Below are positions 52,101-52,976 of a DNA stretch of 52,976 bases, piece after piece; the first letter of the stretch is position 1; each line of letters begins with the position of its first letter. The stretch is from Deltaproteobacteria bacterium (lineage in GTDB: Bacteria; Myxococcota_A; Polyangia; Polyangiales; Houyiibacteriaceae), in the NCBI GenBank assembly GCA_017644045.1, contig JAEPMI010000006.1, forward strand, positions 608,333-661,308, written 5' to 3'. Below the pieces are notes generated by a model. It was not told where the DNA came from and did not search any database. It was given only the letters and a program-made list of their open reading frames with translations. The translations under genes were made by a program, and so were the position numbers.

Positions 52101-52976
52101 TCACCCAGCGCGAAGCGAAGCCCGCAGCAGCTCCTCGGTCGTGGGCGACCGATCCCTCGGGAGCTCGCTACCGGCGACCGCGCGATTCACCAGCGTCCGC
52201 GATTCGTGCTTTCGGTAACCCATCGCCGTCAGCAGCCCGACGACCTGCTCGATCAGCGGTACCGGAATCGCCGGCCCTGCCTCCTGGCCCACGTTGGCCA
52301 CGTCGGACTCTCGGGCACGGTCCACTTCGACTCGTGCGCGAAGCTCGCTGCCCGTGCGGCCGACGGCGATTCGGAACGTCCGGGCGGCTGCGGCGCACCC
52401 ATCGACTTCGGTCATCAGCGCGCCGTAGGGTCGACCATCCGCGCGCTCGAAGGAGAACTCGCCCGCTTCGTTCCCCCGCCGGATGACCAGTCGCCCATGA
52501 TGCGCAGCATCGTGGTGAACCGAGCAGAGGCTCACCAAGTTGTCTCCGTCGTGACTGCCAGCGTCGGCGCGGCGGGTCACATGGTGCACCTCCACGAACG
52601 CCGCGTGACGACAGCCGGGCACGGCGCACTTACCCTCGTCGCGCTGAACGACCGACCGGCGGGTCGCGGGAGCGACGGACTGCGCGGCGCGCTCGCCATC
52701 TCGGAGCACCTGCGCGTCGCAGAGCGCTCGCTCGCCCACCTTCGGATCGACGGGCACGAGACCTTCGGCGCCCGCCTGTCGCTCGGTCGCACCACAACGC
52801 TCACAAACGGTCATGCGGACCTGAGTCGGAGCGCGACCGGCGTCCGCGTTGACCGCAGCATTCGCCAGGAATCCATCGAGCAGCATCCTGGCGAACGTCT
52901 CGTCATCGACCGAATGACCGATGCGCCGAGTCGCCTCCGCGCGGGCCTCCGAGTAGCGTGCGGCTTCGCTGCCGCT
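52101..52976 (-). CDS. HNH endonuclease-domain protein with RuvA-domain-III-like tail, 5' end outside window
   Basis: The frame stays open to the right edge, so the N terminus is missing; an internal ATG at 52886 is probably not the start. A Cys pair (TVCERCGATER) is followed by an HNH domain: CAVPGCRHAAFVEVHHV, then NLVSLCSVHHDAAHHGRL. The C-terminal ~60 residues (IEQVVGLLTAMGYRKHESRT, LVNRAVAG, TTEELLRASLRAG) resemble RuvA domain III, a helical module that contacts RuvB. Such HNH proteins are common in myxobacterial genomes, often in many copies. Nuclease target unknown. Confidence 0.8.
   Translation of the reverse strand, partial: SGSEAARYSEARAEATRRIGHSVDDETFARMLLDGFLANAAVNADAGRAPTQVRMTVCERCGATERQAGAEGLVPVDPKVGERALCDAQVLRDGERAAQSVAPATRRSVVQRDEGKCAVPGCRHAAFVEVHHVTRRADAGSHDGDNLVSLCSVHHDAAHHGRLVIRRGNEAGEFSFERADGRPYGALMTEVDGCAAAARTFRIAVGRTGSELRARVEVDRARESDVANVGQEAGPAIPVPLIEQVVGLLTAMGYRKHESRTLVNRAVAGSELPRDRSPTTEELLRASLRAG

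Overview
The window is high-G+C bacterial chromosome, almost fully coding, with short or overlapping intergenic spaces on both strands. The gene content fits a myxobacterium (Myxococcota, probably Polyangia/Sandaracinaceae-like): a CdnL/CarD regulator, a stand-alone PilZ protein, an FHA protein with a DUF4388-like part, many lipoproteins with VWA or PPC-like domains, a fused ArsR-methyltransferase beside metH, and very large hybrid kinases. The lineage is inferred from content; no rRNA marker is present.

Layout. 1-4.4 kb: start of a Lys-rich histone-like gene (leftward), then an OmpA-like lipoprotein, cdnL, RNase E/G, a PilZ protein and a coupled degenerate J-domain protein. 4.4-8.4 kb: FHA protein (leftward) and a secreted peptidase/propeller/beta-barrel protein (rightward). 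8.5-11.6 kb: leftward translation cluster rpsB-tsf-pyrH-frr with hairpins between genes and a 46-bp repeat present twice. 11.9-25.9 kb: an RlmI-like methyltransferase, three metallopeptidase-like proteins, surface lipoproteins, a cardiolipin synthase-like PLD, yacG with an overlapping outer-membrane protein and a large secreted hydrolase, a propeller lipoprotein and a zinc-ribbon membrane protein.

26.1-36.6 kb: a compact leftward signalling operon of five genes: REC-HK-REC kinase, a 2111-residue soluble poly-HAMP hybrid kinase (about 11 tandem 92-residue HAMP units, GAF, HisKA/HATPase, three receivers), an orphan CheR, a Cache-like/HAMP membrane sensor and a 78-residue protein. This is the most distinctive system in the window. 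36.6-41.3 kb: metH, overlapped by its ArsR-methyltransferase regulator, with a 24-bp operator-like palindrome at the promoter. 41.5-43.6 kb: a protein joining a SEC-C zinc motif, a coiled coil and a RelE/ParE-like domain. 43.6-49.7 kb: lipoproteins, an SDR enzyme, an Omp85-like barrel, a frameshifted lipoprotein gene and a paralogue of the 20.9-kb outer-membrane protein.

49.8-53.0 kb is different in character. Two tRNA genes (Pro-UGG, Arg-UCU) are followed by three direct copies of a 23-bp sequence that begins inside the 3' end of tRNA-Arg. Between them lie a small unknown gene, a toxin-antitoxin pair with a frameshifted toxin, and a decayed receiver domain. An ankyrin-like gene, a second antitoxin-start remnant and a partial HNH nuclease with a RuvA-domain-III-like tail follow. 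This reads as a decaying integration hotspot; no integrase is in view.
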